The notes below the pieces were generated by a model. It did not search any database, was not told the DNA's origin, and worked only from the letters and a program-made list of their open reading frames with translations. DNA of 9,999 bases from Xanthobacteraceae bacterium (GTDB lineage: Bacteria > Pseudomonadota > Alphaproteobacteria > Rhizobiales > Xanthobacteraceae): contig JASHRY010000154.1 of the NCBI GenBank assembly GCA_030037105.1, positions 1 to 9,999 of the forward strand. Reading direction: 5' to 3'. Shown in pieces: positions 1 through 8,431 of the stretch. A program made the position numbers and the translations under genes. Each line of letters begins with the position of its first letter. Within the stretch, counting starts at the first letter, position 1.

Positions 1-521
1 CGCTCGATCGCCGCGAGCATATCGCCCTTGGTGACGCGGCCGTCCTTGCCCGTGCCGGGCACGGCCGTGACATCCATGCCGGTTTCGGCGGCGAGCTTGC
101 GCACCGAAGGCGCCAGCGGCGTCTCCGCAGCCGCCACCTTGGCGGCGACCGGCTGCGGCGGCGCCACGCGCGCCGCCGGCTCGGCCGGCGGACGCGCCTC
201 CTTCAACGCCGGCTGCTCGGGCCTGGCATCGATCGCCTTCGCCCGTTCGGTTTTCTGATCGGGCCGGCCGGCCGGCACCGCGCCGACGCCTTCCTTGATG
301 GCGCCGAGGAGCGCGCCGACGGCGACTGTATCTCCGTCCTTGACCGCGACATCGGTGAGCACGCCGGCAGCCGGCGCCGGCACCTCGATCGTCACCTTGT
401 CGGTCTCGAGCTCCACCAGCGGCTCGTCGACCGCGACCACGTCGCCGGCTTGCTTGAACCACTTGCCGATCGTCGCTTCGGTTACCGATTCGCCGAGCGC
501 GGGAACGCGGATTTCAGCCAT
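1..521 (-). CDS. sucB: 2-oxoglutarate dehydrogenase E2 (dihydrolipoyl succinyltransferase), 5' part only
   Basis: This is the E2 core subunit of the 2-oxoglutarate dehydrogenase complex. It carries succinyl groups from E1 on a lipoyl-lysine arm and passes them to CoA in the cytoplasm. Only the first 173 codons are inside the window; the catalytic domain lies beyond the left edge. The visible part starts MAEIRVPALGESVTEATIGK and holds a lipoyl domain (about residues 2-77) with the lipoylation motif ETDKVTIEVPAP, Lys42 being the expected acceptor. An Ala/Pro-rich flexible linker follows (about 78-133). The start of the peripheral E3/E1-binding domain comes next (about 135-173: LAPSVRKLAAETG, then GTGKDGRVTKGDML). 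The ATG at 521 is preceded by GAGGAAACGAGG. The gene lies 98 bases downstream of sucA on the same strand, so co-transcription is likely. Pyruvate dehydrogenase E2 has a similar layout, but the sucA neighbour settles the assignment. Confidence 0.96.
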   Translation of the reverse strand, partial: MAEIRVPALGESVTEATIGKWFKQAGDVVAVDEPLVELETDKVTIEVPAPAAGVLTDVAVKDGDTVAVGALLGAIKEGVGAVPAGRPDQKTERAKAIDARPEQPALKEARPPAEPAARVAPPQPVAAKVAAAETPLAPSVRKLAAETGMDVTAVPGTGKDGRVTKGDMLAAIE

Positions 522-570
522 GGCCTCGTTTCCTCGTTTGCAGGACCGTCAGCAAAGCTGCAACTGACAG

Positions 571-610
571 GACAGGGACCGGAAGAAGGAATCCCATCGG
601 TGGTCCCGTC
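571..610 (-). other. Hairpin between sucA and sucB
   Basis: Bases 575-580 (GGGACC) pair perfectly with 602-607 (GGTCCC). After a one-base bulge at 574, 571-573 pair with 608-610, giving a 9-bp bulged stem around a 21-base loop. It begins 10 bases after the sucA stop and ends about 50 bases before the sucB ATG. No T-run follows on the minus strand, so an intrinsic terminator is unlikely. An intercistronic mRNA-processing or stabilising hairpin is possible; that role is inference. Confidence 0.4.
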
Positions 611-619
611 ATCCGCCTC

Positions 620-3571
620 TTACCCCAGCGCCTCTTCAAGCAATTGTTTGAGCTGGTCGAGATGCTGCGACATCTGCCCGACCGCCGTCGAGGCGGAAGC
701 CGGCCGGCCGGCATAGCGCGCGCGGCGGCTCCTGGCGCCGATCTGGTTGAGCACCCACTCCAGGAAGATGTCCACGAACACCCACGCCCCCATGTTGCGC
801 GGCTCTTCCTGGCACCAGACGATCTCGGCCGCTTTGAAGCGCGACAGCTCGGTCATCAGCGCCTTGGTCGGAAACGGATAAAGCTGCTCGATGCGCAACA
901 GATAAATGTCGTCGATCCCGCGTTTCTCGCGCTCCTCGTAGAGATCGAAATAGACCTTTCCGGAGCAAAGGACGACCCGACGAATCTTGTCGTCGGCGAC
1001 GAGCTTGATCTTCTCGTCCGGCATCATCTGCGCGTCGTCCCAGAGGAGCCGGTGGAAGGTCGTATTCGGCCCCATCTCGTCGAGCCGCGACACGGCGCGG
1101 CGATGGCGCAGCAGTGATTTCGGCGTCATCAGGACGAGCGGCTTGCGGAAGTCACGCTTGAGCTGCCGGCGCAGGATGTGGAAGTAGTTCGCCGGCGTGG
1201 TGCAGTTGGCGACCTGCATGTTGTCCTCGGCGCACATTTGCAGGAACCGCTCCAAACGCGCGGACGAGTGCTCGGGTCCTTGTCCTTCATAGCCGTGCGG
1301 CAAAAGGCAGACGAGGCCGGACATGCGCAGCCATTTGCGCTCGCCGGACGAGACGAATTGGTCGAGCACCACCTGCGCGCCGTTGGCGAAATCGCCGAAC
1401 TGCGCTTCCCACATGGTCAGCGCGTTGGGCTCGGCGAGCGAGTAGCCATACTCGAAGCCGAGCACCGCCTCTTCCGAGAGCATCGAATTGATGACCTCGA
1501 AGCGCGCCTGCCCTTCGGCCAGGTGATTGAACGGCGTATAGCGCTGCTCGGTCTCCTGGTCGATGAGCACGGCATGACGTTGCGAGAAGGTGCCGCGCTC
1601 GCTGTCCTGGCCGGAGAGCCGCACCCGGTGGCCTTCGAGCAGCAGGGAACAAAAGGCGAGCGCCTCGCCAGTGGCCCAGTCAATGTTCTTTCCAGACTCG
1701 ATCGCCTTGCGCCGGTTATCGAAAAACCGGTTGAGCGTGCGATGAAGATGGAAGTCCGGCGCGACGGTCGTGATCTTCCGACCGATCTCCTTGAGCGTGC
1801 CGATATCGACGCCGGTCTTGCCGCGGCGCGGATCTTCGGCGTCGCCCGCGGTCTTGAAGCCGGACCAGCGGCCGTCGAGCCAATCGGCCTTGTTGGCGCG
1901 GTAGCTCTGCGCGGCATCAAGCTCGGCGTCGAGACGGCGGCGCCAGTCCGCCTTCATCTTCTCGATCTCGCCGGCGGTGACGACGCCTTCGCCGACGAGC
2001 TTGTCGCCGTAAATTTCGAGCGTCGAGGGATGGGTGGCGATCGCCTTGTACATTAGCGGCTGGGTGAACGAGGGCTCGTCGCCTTCGTTGTGGCCGTGGC
2101 GCCGGTAGCAGAACATGTCGATGACCACCGGCTTTTGGAATTTTTGCCGGAATTCGGTCGCCACTTTGGCGGCAAAGACGACGGCTTCCGGATCGTCGCC
2201 GTTGACGTGGAAGATCGGCGCCTCGATCATCTTGGCGACGTCGGAAGGATACGGCGAGGACCGCGAATAGCGCGGGCTGGTGGTGAAGCCGATCTGATTG
2301 TTGACGATAAAGTGGACCGAGCCTCCGGTGCGATGGCCGCGCAATCCGGACAGGCCGAAGCATTCCGCGACCACGCCCTGGCCGGCGAACGACGCGTCGC
2401 CGTGAATGAGAAGCGGCATCACCATGGTGCGGTCTTGCGGCGTGGCGCCGAGCTGATCCTGCTTGGCGCGCACCTTGCCGAGCACGACCGGATCGACGAT
2501 TTCGAGATGCGAAGGATTGGCGGTGAGCGAGAGGTGCACCTTGTTGCCGTCGAACTCGCGATCCGACGAGGCGCCGAGATGATATTTCACGTCGCCGGAA
2601 CCGTCGATCTCGTCGGGCGTCGATGAGCCGCCCTTGAACTCGTGAAAGATCGCGCGGTGCGGCTTGGCCATGACCTGGGAGAGCACGTTGAGCCGACCGC
2701 GATGCGGCATGCCGATCACGATCTCGCGCACGCCGAGCGCGCCGCCGCGCTTGATGATCTGCTCCAGCGCCGGGATCATCGACTCGCCGCCGTCGAGGCC
2801 GAAGCGCTTGGTGCCGGTGAATTTCAGGTCGCAGAATTTTTCGAAGCCTTCGGCCTCGACCAGCTTGTTGAGGATGGCGCGCTTGCCTTCGCGCGTGAAC
2901 GTGATCTCCTTATCGGGCCCCTCGATGCGTTCCTGGATCCAGCCCTTCTGCGCGCCGTTGGAAATGTGCAGGAACTCGACGCCGAGCGTCTGGCAATAGG
3001 TCCGCCGCAGGATGGCGACAATTTGCCGGATGGTGCCGAATTCGAGCCCGAGCACCTTGTCGAGGAAGATCGGGCGGTCGAGATCGGTCTCGCCGAAGCC
3101 GTAGGCGCTTGGATCGAGTTCCTCCGCGTTGGTCTGCGGTTGCAGGCCGAGCGGATCGAGATGGGCGTGGAAATGGCCGCGCGCGCGAAAGGCGCGGATG
3201 AGCATGAGCGCGCGCACCGAGTCGCGCGTGGCGCGTTCGACATCGGCGGCGGCGAGTTCCACGCCTTTGCTCTGCGCCTGCGCCTTCACCTTGGCGTCGA
3301 GCGCCTTGCCGACCTCGGTCCAGTCGCCGTCGAGCGCGGCAACGAGATCGTCACGCTCCGGCCGCGGCCAGTCGGGCCGCCGCCATGAAGGGCCGCGGGC
3401 GCTCTCGGTCACGTCGCGGGCATCATCCTTCAGGCTTTGGAAGAATGACTGCCATTGCGCGTCGACGGCCCCGGGATCGGTTTCGTAGCGCGCATAAAGG
3501 TCTTCGATGTAGGAGGCATTGCCGCCGTAGAGGAACGAGGTGAGAGCGGCATTCGCGTCCTGACGAGACAT
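620..3571 (-). CDS. sucA: 2-oxoglutarate dehydrogenase E1 component
   Basis: This is the thiamine-diphosphate-dependent E1 of the 2-oxoglutarate dehydrogenase complex: it decarboxylates 2-oxoglutarate and succinylates the lipoyl arm of SucB. The product is 983 aa, the usual length. Visible in order: the N-terminal E2-interaction segment (about 5-45, SFLYGGNASYIEDLYARY); MPHRGRLN at 288-295 with active-site His290; YHLG at 330-333 with His331; the ThDP/Mg motif starting GDASFAGQG at 391 and closing NNQIGFTT at 424-431; RRHGHNEGDEP at 490-500; QDSERGTFSQRH at 655-666; YEGQGPEHSSARLERFLQM at about 761-779; and QEEPRNMGAW at 921-930 in the C-terminal domain. I chose the ATG at 3571: it has GGGAAAGG three bases upstream and matches the family start MSRQDANAA. 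The frame could extend only to a TTG at 3613. The gene lies 134 bases after sucD and 98 bases before sucB. Confidence 0.98.
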   Translation of the reverse strand: MSRQDANAALTSFLYGGNASYIEDLYARYETDPGAVDAQWQSFFQSLKDDARDVTESARGPSWRRPDWPRPERDDLVAALDGDWTEVGKALDAKVKAQAQSKGVELAAADVERATRDSVRALMLIRAFRARGHFHAHLDPLGLQPQTNAEELDPSAYGFGETDLDRPIFLDKVLGLEFGTIRQIVAILRRTYCQTLGVEFLHISNGAQKGWIQERIEGPDKEITFTREGKRAILNKLVEAEGFEKFCDLKFTGTKRFGLDGGESMIPALEQIIKRGGALGVREIVIGMPHRGRLNVLSQVMAKPHRAIFHEFKGGSSTPDEIDGSGDVKYHLGASSDREFDGNKVHLSLTANPSHLEIVDPVVLGKVRAKQDQLGATPQDRTMVMPLLIHGDASFAGQGVVAECFGLSGLRGHRTGGSVHFIVNNQIGFTTSPRYSRSSPYPSDVAKMIEAPIFHVNGDDPEAVVFAAKVATEFRQKFQKPVVIDMFCYRRHGHNEGDEPSFTQPLMYKAIATHPSTLEIYGDKLVGEGVVTAGEIEKMKADWRRRLDAELDAAQSYRANKADWLDGRWSGFKTAGDAEDPRRGKTGVDIGTLKEIGRKITTVAPDFHLHRTLNRFFDNRRKAIESGKNIDWATGEALAFCSLLLEGHRVRLSGQDSERGTFSQRHAVLIDQETEQRYTPFNHLAEGQARFEVINSMLSEEAVLGFEYGYSLAEPNALTMWEAQFGDFANGAQVVLDQFVSSGERKWLRMSGLVCLLPHGYEGQGPEHSSARLERFLQMCAEDNMQVANCTTPANYFHILRRQLKRDFRKPLVLMTPKSLLRHRRAVSRLDEMGPNTTFHRLLWDDAQMMPDEKIKLVADDKIRRVVLCSGKVYFDLYEEREKRGIDDIYLLRIEQLYPFPTKALMTELSRFKAAEIVWCQEEPRNMGAWVFVDIFLEWVLNQIGARSRRARYAGRPASASTAVGQMSQHLDQLKQLLEEALG

Positions 3572-3705
3572 GAGCCTTTCCCGAGCTGGGGGTGGGAAAC
3601 TTGAGAATTCCAACGAGTACGAAAGCGACGCCCGGGCGGACGCGGGCGATCTTATGCACCTTATTTAATGCCCGGATGCGGCAAGCAAAAGGCATAAGGA
3701 CTGAA
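3572..3705 (-). promoter_or_regulatory. sucD-sucA intergenic region, possible internal promoter
   Basis: This 134-base gap contains an AT-rich patch (about 3651-3710) that stands out from the GC-rich surroundings. On the minus strand, TTGCTT (3688-3683) followed after 15-17 bases by TAAATAAG (3667-3660) could be a weak sigma-70-type promoter giving separate transcription of sucAB. A 7-bp inverted repeat, CTTATGC at 3651-3657 and GCATAAG at 3692-3698, frames the same patch. A GC-rich 6-bp stem (3629-3634 with 3643-3648) lies nearer sucA. No terminator with a T-run is visible. The promoter call is weak pattern matching. Confidence 0.25.
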
Positions 3706-4590
3706 TTATGATTTCAGTACTTCGGCGAGAGTCTTTCCAAGACGGGCGGGTGATGGCGAGACCGTGATTCCCGCCGATTCCATTGCGGCGATCTTCGACT
3801 CGGCGTCGCCCTTGCCGCCGGCGATGATGGCGCCGGCATGGCCCATGCGCCGTCCGGGTGGCGCGGTGCGGCCGGCAATGAAGCCGACCGTCGGCTTCTT
3901 GCGCCCGCGCCTGGCTTCGTCCTTGAGGAATTGCGCCGCATCTTCCTCGGACGAGCCGCCGATTTCGCCGATCATGACGATCGCCTCGGTGGCGTCGTCG
4001 GCGAGAAACATCTCCAGCACGTCGATGAATTCGATGCCCTTGACCGGATCGCCGCCGATGCCGACGGCGGTCGTCTGACCGAGGCCCTCCCGGGTGGTCT
4101 GGAAGACCGCCTCGTAGGTGAGCGTGCCGGAGCGCGAGACGATACCGACCTTGCCGCGGCGAAAAATGTTGCCTGGCATGATGCCGATCTTGCACGCGGC
4201 GGCGGTCATGACGCCCGGACAATTCGGCCCGATCAGCCGCGAATTCGAGCCGCACAGCGCGCGCTTGACCTTCACCATGTCGAGCACCGGAATACCCTCG
4301 GTGATGCAGACGATGAGCGGGATTTCGGCGTCGATCGCCTCGCAGATCGCGTCCGCGGCGCTCGCCGGCGGCACGTAGATCACGCTGGCGTCGCACCGGG
4401 TTCTTTCGCGCGCTTCGGCGACCGTGTCGAACACCGGCAAGTTAAGATGCGTGGAGCCGCCTTTGCCGGGCGAGATACCGCCGACCATCTTGGTGCCATA
4501 GGCGATCGCCTGTTCGGAATGGAAAGTACCGTTCCGGCCGGTAAAACCCTGGCAGACGACCTTGGTGTTTTTGTCGATGAGGATGGACAT
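3706..4590 (-). CDS. sucD: Succinate-CoA ligase (ADP-forming), alpha subunit
   Basis: This is the alpha subunit of succinyl-CoA synthetase. With SucC it converts succinyl-CoA, ADP (or GDP) and phosphate to succinate, CoA and ATP (or GTP) in the TCA cycle. At 294 aa it is close to the usual 290. The N-terminal CoA-binding Rossmann domain shows [15 protein letters not shown] (about 15-29) and GGISPGKGG (37-45). GPNCPG lies at 121-126. GEIGG at 208-212 supplies the Glu that positions the phosphohistidine. His251 in GHAGAI (250-255) is the residue that becomes phosphorylated. The start ATG shares its A with the sucC stop (TGATG), and AAGGAGG sits seven bases upstream inside the end of sucC. The two subunits are therefore likely translationally coupled, which fits their 1:1 stoichiometry. 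Confidence 0.98.
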   Translation of the reverse strand: MSILIDKNTKVVCQGFTGRNGTFHSEQAIAYGTKMVGGISPGKGGSTHLNLPVFDTVAEARERTRCDASVIYVPPASAADAICEAIDAEIPLIVCITEGIPVLDMVKVKRALCGSNSRLIGPNCPGVMTAAACKIGIMPGNIFRRGKVGIVSRSGTLTYEAVFQTTREGLGQTTAVGIGGDPVKGIEFIDVLEMFLADDATEAIVMIGEIGGSSEEDAAQFLKDEARRGRKKPTVGFIAGRTAPPGRRMGHAGAIIAGGKGDAESKIAAMESAGITVSPSPARLGKTLAEVLKS

Positions 4591-5759
4591 CAGGCCGCCT
4601 CCTTCACCGCCTTGACGATCTTCTGCGCGGCGTCGTCGAGGTCGTCGGCGGGAATGACGTTGAGGCCGGATTTGCCGATGATCTCCTTGCCAAGCGCGAC
4701 GTTGGTGCCTTCGAGCCGCACCACGAGCGGCACGCGCAGGCCGACCTCCTTCACCGCCGCGACCACGCCCTCGGCGATCACGTCGCAGCGCATGATGCCG
4801 CCGAAAATATTAATCAAAATTCCCTGCACGTGCGGGTCGGAGGTGATGATCTTGAAAGCCGCCGTCACCTTGTCCTTGCTGGCGCCGCCGCCGACATCCA
4901 AAAAATTCGCCGGCGTCCCGCCGTAGAGCTTGATGATGTCCATCGTCGCCATGGCGAGCCCGGCGCCGTTGACCATGCAGCCGATGGTGCCGTCGAGCGC
5001 GACATAGTTGAGATCGTAGCGCGAGGCCTCGATTTCCTTGGCGTCCTCTTCGCTGAGATCACGCAGCGCCGCGATATCGGGATGGCGGTAGAGCGCGTTG
5101 TCGTCGAAGCCGATCTTGGCGTCGAGGCAGACCAACTCACCGGCTTTGGTCACCACCAGCGGGTTGATCTCGAGGAGGTTCATGTCCTTGGCGAGGAAGG
5201 CCTGATAGAGCTTCGACAATACGGTCTCCGCCTGTTTTGCGACCTCGCGGTTAAATCCGAGCGCCCGCGCCACCAGATGGGCGTGATGAGCCATGAGGCC
5301 GGTCGCCGGATCGACGGAAAAGCTCAAGATCTTTTCCGGTCGCGTCCGCGCCACATCTTCGATCTCCATACCACCCTCGGTCGAGGCGACGAAGGCGACG
5401 CGCGCGGCCGCGCGGTCAACGAGCGCGGAGAGGTAATATTCGCGGTCGATGTTCGAGCCTTCCTCGATGTAGAGGCGATGTACCTGCTTGCCATGCGGGC
5501 CGGTCTGGTGCGTCACCAGCGTCGCACCGAGGAGCCGCTCGGCTTCGCGTTTCACGTCGGCAACCGACCTGACCACCTTGACGCCGCCGGCCTTGCCGCG
5601 GCCGCCGGCGTGGATTTGCGCCTTCACGACCCAGACCGGCCCGCCCAGATCCGCGGCGGCCTTCGCCGCCTCGTCGACGCTAAAGGCGGGGATGCCGCGC
5701 GGCACCGGCACGTCGAATTCGCGCAGCACGGCTTTCGCCTGGTATTCGTGGATGTTCAT
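4590..5759 (-). CDS. sucC: Succinate-CoA ligase (ADP-forming), beta subunit
   Basis: This is the nucleotide- and succinate-binding beta subunit of succinyl-CoA synthetase, partner of SucD. At 389 aa it matches the usual 388. An ATP-grasp domain occupies roughly 1-240: [12 protein letters not shown] at the start, the nucleotide-binding segment [15 protein letters not shown] at 46-60, EINPLVV at 197-203 and [10 protein letters not shown] at 213-222 (Mg/nucleotide ligands). The C-terminal ligase domain has [11 protein letters not shown] (264-274), [10 protein letters not shown] (about 284-293) and [10 protein letters not shown] (317-326). The start is the conserved ATG of MNIHEYQ. Only a weak Shine-Dalgarno (GAGCGAG) precedes it, and a large inverted-repeat element ends 13 bases upstream, so translation initiation here may be structure-sensitive (inference). 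It overlaps sucD by one base. Confidence 0.98.
   Translation of the reverse strand: MNIHEYQAKAVLREFDVPVPRGIPAFSVDEAAKAAADLGGPVWVVKAQIHAGGRGKAGGVKVVRSVADVKREAERLLGATLVTHQTGPHGKQVHRLYIEEGSNIDREYYLSALVDRAAARVAFVASTEGGMEIEDVARTRPEKILSFSVDPATGLMAHHAHLVARALGFNREVAKQAETVLSKLYQAFLAKDMNLLEINPLVVTKAGELVCLDAKIGFDDNALYRHPDIAALRDLSEEDAKEIEASRYDLNYVALDGTIGCMVNGAGLAMATMDIIKLYGGTPANFLDVGGGASKDKVTAAFKIITSDPHVQGILINIFGGIMRCDVIAEGVVAAVKEVGLRVPLVVRLEGTNVALGKEIIGKSGLNVIPADDLDDAAQKIVKAVKEAA
4598..4604 (-). promoter_or_regulatory. Strong ribosome binding site of sucD inside the end of sucC
   Basis: The minus strand reads AAGGAGG, seven bases before the sucD ATG. It is embedded in the last codons of sucC (VKEAA). 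Together with the TGATG stop/start overlap it fixes the sucD start and implies coupled translation of the two synthetase subunits. Confidence 0.8.
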
Positions 5760-5772
5760 GCGGCTCGCTCAC

Positions 5773-5873
5773 GTGTCGCGGACGCGGTGCAGCACGGATT
5801 GGTGCGCCGCCGACCGAGACCTTATCGATGAAAGAGCCCGGATCCGCGACACACCACTCCGTGCTGCGCCGCG
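5773..5873 (-). repeat. Crossed inverted-repeat element between mdh and sucC
   Basis: Two inverted-repeat pairs fill most of the 148-base mdh-sucC gap. Pair A is a perfect 10-bp match, GTGTCGCGGA (5773-5782) with TCCGCGACAC (5843-5852). Pair B is 5783-5804 with 5852-5873, matching at 20 of 22 positions (mismatches 5788/5868 and 5799/5857); its core is GCAGCACGGA facing TCCGTGCTGC. The order along the strand is A, B, spacer, A', B', so the helices cross rather than nest. With almost no linker between segments they probably cannot both form fully. In sucC mRNA one A strand lies 13 bases from the start codon. No T-run follows, so it is not a standard terminator. It could be a regulatory leader, an mRNA-processing site, or one copy of a dispersed intergenic palindromic repeat. 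Confidence 0.7.
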
Positions 5874-5907
5874 CCGGGGAAACGAAACAGTGAGATTATC
5901 GCGTTCT

Positions 5908-6898
<991 letters not shown>

Positions 6899-6917
6899 AA
6901 TTCCTCGGCCGCCGCGG

Positions 6918-6946
6918 TCATTAGCCGTTTCGGCGGGTCCGTTCAA
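6918..6946 (-). promoter_or_regulatory. Possible mdh (suc operon) promoter
   Basis: On the minus strand TTGAAC (6946-6941) is followed after exactly 17 bases by TAATGA (6923-6918). The -35 hexamer matches the sigma-70 consensus at four positions; the -10 is poor. Position and spacing fit a promoter for mdh-sucCDAB with a leader of about 35-40 bases. Confidence 0.3.
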
Positions 6947-6948
6947 GC

Positions 6949-6963
6949 CGGCCGCACCGGCCG
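6949..6963 (-). other. GC-rich hairpin after zapE
   Basis: CGGCCG (6949-6954) and CGGCCG (6958-6963) form a 6-bp all-GC stem with a three-base loop, nine bases after the zapE stop. No T-run follows on the minus strand, so termination would have to be weak or Rho-assisted. In such GC-rich DNA it may be fortuitous. Confidence 0.25.
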
Positions 6964-6972
6964 CGCCGCTGC

Positions 6973-8151
6973 TCAGGTTTCGACAATGCCGGTGGACGCG
7001 CCGGAAAGTTGCGAATGCGCGGCGCCATGCGGCCGCGACAGATACGCCTGCGAGCGCATTTCGACGAGGCGTGAGGCCGTGCGCTTGAACTCCCGGACCT
7101 CGAAGCCTTCGTCCGCACGATAAAGCGCATCGGGTTCCGCCGCCGCCGAGGCAACAAGCTTCACGTTCATCTCATAGAGCGTATCGACGAAAATGATGAA
7201 ACGCTTGGCGACATTGCGCATCTCGAAGCTCATGACAGGCACGCGGTCGAGAATGACGGTGTGGTACTCGCGCGCGATGCGCAGATAGTCGGCGGCCGCA
7301 AGCGGCGCCTCGCACAGATCGTGGAAGCTGAAGCGCGCGACACCCATGGCGGCGCGCAGGACACGCACGGTGCGCCCCTTAAGCGGCAACTCCTGCGCGG
7401 CACCGTCGTGTCCGCCGGCGAGCCGCCGCCAGGCGTCGTCGAGCGCGGCGGCGGCCGCCGCGTCGGCCGGCACGTGCCAGACCGGCATGCCGGCGAGCTT
7501 CTCCAGACGGAAATCGGTGCGCGCGTCGAGCTGCACGATGTCCATGTGCGCTTCGAGCATATGGATGAACGGCACGAACAAGGCGCGGTTCAATCCGTCC
7601 CTGTAGAGCTCGTCGGGCGGCACGTTCGAGGTGGCGACCACGACGACGCCGCGATCGAACAATTGCGCGAACAGCCGCCCGAGGATCATGGCGTCGGCGA
7701 TGTCGGTGACGTGAAATTCGTCGAAGCAGAGGAGCCAGGTCTCCTGCGCAAGCTCGTCGGCGGCGAGCTGGATCGGATCCTCGCCGGCGTGTTCGCCCAA
7801 TTTCGTCTTCTGCCGGTAGGCGTGAACACGCTCGTGCACGTCAAGCATAAATTCGTGGAAGTGCGCGCGCCGCTTGCGCACGACCGGACTGGCCGCGAAG
7901 AAGAGATCCATCAGCATCGTCTTGCCGCGCCCGACATCGCCGTGGATGTAGAGGCCCTTGATGCGCGCCAGCGCCCGCTCGCGGCTGCCGAACAGCCAGC
8001 CGAGCGACGACGACTTGCGCGCCAAGCGATACTGCGCGATGCGCGCTTCGAGCCGCGCCAGCCGCTCGACGACGGCGGCCTGGGCCGCGTCGCGCTCGAT
8101 CCGGCCCGCGGCGACGCCTGCGGCATATTGCGCGATGATGGAGTTCGCCAT
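6973..8151 (-). CDS. zapE: ZapE/AFG1-family P-loop ATPase
   Basis: This is a member of the AFG1/ZapE family of AAA+-type ATPases. In E. coli ZapE acts at the division ring and affects FtsZ assembly; the mitochondrial homologue AFG1/LACE1 acts in protein quality control. The product is 392 aa, a normal family length. It has Walker A GDVGRGKT at 71-78, Walker B LLCFDEFH at 140-147 (Asp144, Glu145), a sensor-1-like segment VVATSNVPPDELY (171-183) and the family's C-terminal signature REFKRTASRLVEM (353-365). There is no signal peptide or membrane segment, so it is cytoplasmic. The ATG at 8151 is the first possible start: an in-frame TAA lies two codons upstream. No convincing Shine-Dalgarno precedes it, suggesting modest expression. 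It is followed on the same strand by mdh and may be co-transcribed with the suc cluster. Confidence 0.93.
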   Translation of the reverse strand: MANSIIAQYAAGVAAGRIERDAAQAAVVERLARLEARIAQYRLARKSSSLGWLFGSRERALARIKGLYIHGDVGRGKTMLMDLFFAASPVVRKRRAHFHEFMLDVHERVHAYRQKTKLGEHAGEDPIQLAADELAQETWLLCFDEFHVTDIADAMILGRLFAQLFDRGVVVVATSNVPPDELYRDGLNRALFVPFIHMLEAHMDIVQLDARTDFRLEKLAGMPVWHVPADAAAAAALDDAWRRLAGGHDGAAQELPLKGRTVRVLRAAMGVARFSFHDLCEAPLAAADYLRIAREYHTVILDRVPVMSFEMRNVAKRFIIFVDTLYEMNVKLVASAAAEPDALYRADEGFEVREFKRTASRLVEMRSQAYLSRPHGAAHSQLSGASTGIVET

Positions 8152-8274
8152 ACCGGGTTAACCGTTGGAGATGCAACGTGGCGGGAGCCCGCGAACGTTA
8201 GCAGCGTTGCCGGCCGCATGCCGCCGTTAGGCCGTCACAAATATCGGCGAGCCATGCGTATACGGAATGCGGGC

Positions 8275-8301
8275 ATGTTACCCAATGCTTCACCTTGTCA
8301 A
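8275..8301 (-). promoter_or_regulatory. Possible zapE promoter
   Basis: The minus strand has a perfect TTGACA (8301-8296), then 15 bases, then TAACAT (8280-8275), which matches four of six -10 positions. The spacer is short. The resulting leader of roughly 115 bases would contain the nested inverted repeats at 8173-8210 (GCAACG/CGTTGC enclosing GCGGG/CCCGC). Confidence 0.35.
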
Positions 8302-8330
8302 ACTTCGGCGGGACACGACATGATAATTTG

Positions 8331-8351
8331 ATTCGCGCCGCACACGCGAAT
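8331..8351. promoter_or_regulatory. Dyad upstream of the GNAT gene
   Basis: ATTCGCG (8331-8337) and CGCGAAT (8345-8351) form perfect 7-bp arms around a 7-base spacer. It directly follows the AT-rich GATAATTTG (8322-8330), a candidate -10 region for the plus-strand gene. The layout would suit either an operator just downstream of a promoter or a leader hairpin. I see no good -35 at normal spacing, so the promoter itself is uncertain. Confidence 0.35.
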
Positions 8352-8418
8352 GCGTTCGTCACGGCGGCGCATCATTTGGAGGACGCGCACAGGAGGTCTC
8401 TTGTTGACGACAAATGTC

Positions 8419-8423
8419 AGGAG
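8419..8423 (+). promoter_or_regulatory. Ribosome binding site deciding the GNAT start
   Basis: AGGAG ends eight bases before the ATG at 8432, an ideal spacing. The alternative in-frame ATG at 8414 has only an AGGAGG (8391-8396) 17 bases away, which is too far. An in-frame TGA at 8405 excludes any earlier start. Confidence 0.6.
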
Positions 8424-8431
8424 ACCGTGGA

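Noticed and set aside
3572..3613. Fourteen-codon N-terminal extension of sucA from a TTG at 3613
   Set aside because: The ATG at 3571 has a close Shine-Dalgarno and matches the family's N-terminus; the extension would include that ribosome-binding site in coding sequence.
3629..3648. GC stem (CGCCCG/CGGGCG) as a terminator after sucD
   Set aside because: The stem is only six pairs with an eight-base loop, no T-run follows on the minus strand, and it is nearer sucA than sucD.
3838..4926. Open frame of 362 codons on the plus strand across sucD and the end of sucC
   Set aside because: It is antisense to two intact, well-conserved genes, has no recognisable domain and is rich in Arg, Ala and Asp as expected for the mirror of GC-biased codons.
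4830..5831. Open frame of 333 codons on the plus strand opposite sucC
   Set aside because: It is antisense to sucC throughout with no family motif, and its extension into the mdh-sucC gap runs through the inverted-repeat element.
5773..5873. The mdh-sucC inverted repeats as an intrinsic terminator or a full pseudoknot
   Set aside because: No T-run follows the stem, and the lack of linker bases between the segments makes simultaneous full pairing of both helices implausible.
7261..8331. Open frame of 356 codons on the plus strand opposite zapE
   Set aside because: It mirrors the zapE reading frame; no ribosome-binding site or known motif was seen, and GC-rich DNA makes long antisense frames common.
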